Below are positions 13,796 through 14,097 of a DNA stretch of 14,097 nucleotides, piece by piece; position 1 is the first letter of the stretch; each line of letters opens with the position of its first letter. The stretch covers positions 1 through 14,097 of the forward strand of contig CALFYH010000187.1 in the NCBI GenBank assembly GCA_937952155.1. Reading direction: 5' to 3'. The notes beneath the pieces are model-generated. The model searched no databases and was not told where the DNA came from. It worked only from the letters and a program-made list of their open reading frames with translations. This stretch comes from an uncultured Saprospiraceae bacterium (GTDB lineage: Bacteria > Bacteroidota > Bacteroidia > Chitinophagales > Saprospiraceae). Both the position numbers and the translations under genes were made by a program.

Positions 13796-14097
13796 ACCTG
13801 AGATATTCAATAAAGCATTTTAATGATCTTACAATTTTTGAGTTATACAAAATCATGAAGTTGCGACAAGAAGTTTTTGTCGTAGAACAAAATTGTCCCT
13901 ATCTCGATGCTGATGGTAAAGATCTTCATGGATATCATGTCATGGGCATCGACGATAATCAAAATCTGCATTGTTATACAAGATTATTGCCTGAAGGCAT
14001 TTCATACCCAGGCTTTGTCTCTATTGGCAGAGTCATCAATAGTGCTGAAGTGCGAGGCAAAGGATATGGTAAAGAATTGATGTCAATATCAATATCA
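13792..14097 (+). CDS. elaA: ElaA-type GNAT N-acetyltransferase, 3' end cut by window
   Basis: The first 102 codons of a GNAT acetyltransferase; the family is about 150 residues, so roughly a third lies beyond the window. The diagnostic ElaA stretch is present: L-R-Q-E-V-F-V-V-E-Q-N-C-P-Y-L-D-A-D-G-K-D followed by L-H-G-Y-H. Then come the strand S-I-G-R-V and the acetyl-CoA loop R-G-K-G-Y-G (R-x-x-G-x-G), near residues 90-95. The natural acceptor of ElaA is not established. The start is fixed by an ATGA overlap: the ATG at 13792 shares three of the four bases with the TGA at 13793-13795 of the preceding gene, a sign of translational coupling. Family assignment is strong, the symbol is by homology recognition only. 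Confidence 0.87.
   Translation, partial: MNLRYSIKHFNDLTIFELYKIMKLRQEVFVVEQNCPYLDADGKDLHGYHVMGIDDNQNLHCYTRLLPEGISYPGFVSIGRVINSAEVRGKGYGKELMSISIS

Noticed and set aside
1..14097. CRISPR array, insertion sequence, prophage, tRNA or rRNA genes
   Set aside because: No spaced direct repeats, transposase or integrase motifs, terminal inverted repeats, or tRNA/rRNA signature sequences were seen on either strand.

Overview
The window is AT-rich bacterial chromosome from a member of the Bacteroidota, most likely a Saprospiraceae-like environmental lineage. This rests on several family-level signs. There is a TonB-dependent receptor with an N-terminal carboxypeptidase-regulatory-like domain, and an ECF sigma/FecR-type anti-sigma pair. 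There is a secreted lamin-tail protein with a CHU_C/FlgD-like C-terminus. Start regions lack strong Shine-Dalgarno sites, and two of them carry exact matches to the Bacteroidota -7 promoter box (TAnnTTTG). The genus is an inference.

Layout. 78-1493 (+) is a cytosolic TPR protein closed by an intrinsic terminator. 1717-4404 (+) is an outer-membrane TonB-dependent receptor with a hairpin in its leader and a very strong terminator. About 4611-6159 (+) is an ECF sigma factor followed by a membrane anti-sigma factor. 6179-7964 (-) holds radA, broken by one in-frame TAA, and a downstream DCC-family thiol-disulfide oxidoreductase. 7965-8294 is non-coding. It holds a plus-strand intrinsic terminator with no gene in front of it (a candidate small RNA) facing the minus-strand terminator of the next gene. 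8295-10867 (-) is asd (lysine/threonine/methionine and diaminopimelate biosynthesis) followed by a 505-residue coiled-coil protein with a LEA-like tail. 11008-14097 (+) is a likely three-gene operon: secreted lamin-tail protein, membrane-anchored endonuclease/exonuclease/phosphatase-fold protein, and an ElaA-type acetyltransferase cut by the window edge.

How the parts relate. The sigma and anti-sigma genes form a cell-surface signalling pair. The nearby receptor lacks the STN signalling domain of FecA-type transducers, so it need not be their partner. The rest is mostly housekeeping. I see no mobile element, CRISPR array, tRNA or rRNA, and no defence island. The best leads are the nonsense codon in an otherwise intact radA, the candidate small RNA at about 8025-8137, the anti-sigma factor with a TonB-like Pro/Lys/Glu linker and a C-terminal CPDC motif, and the phosphatase-fold protein with several altered catalytic residues.
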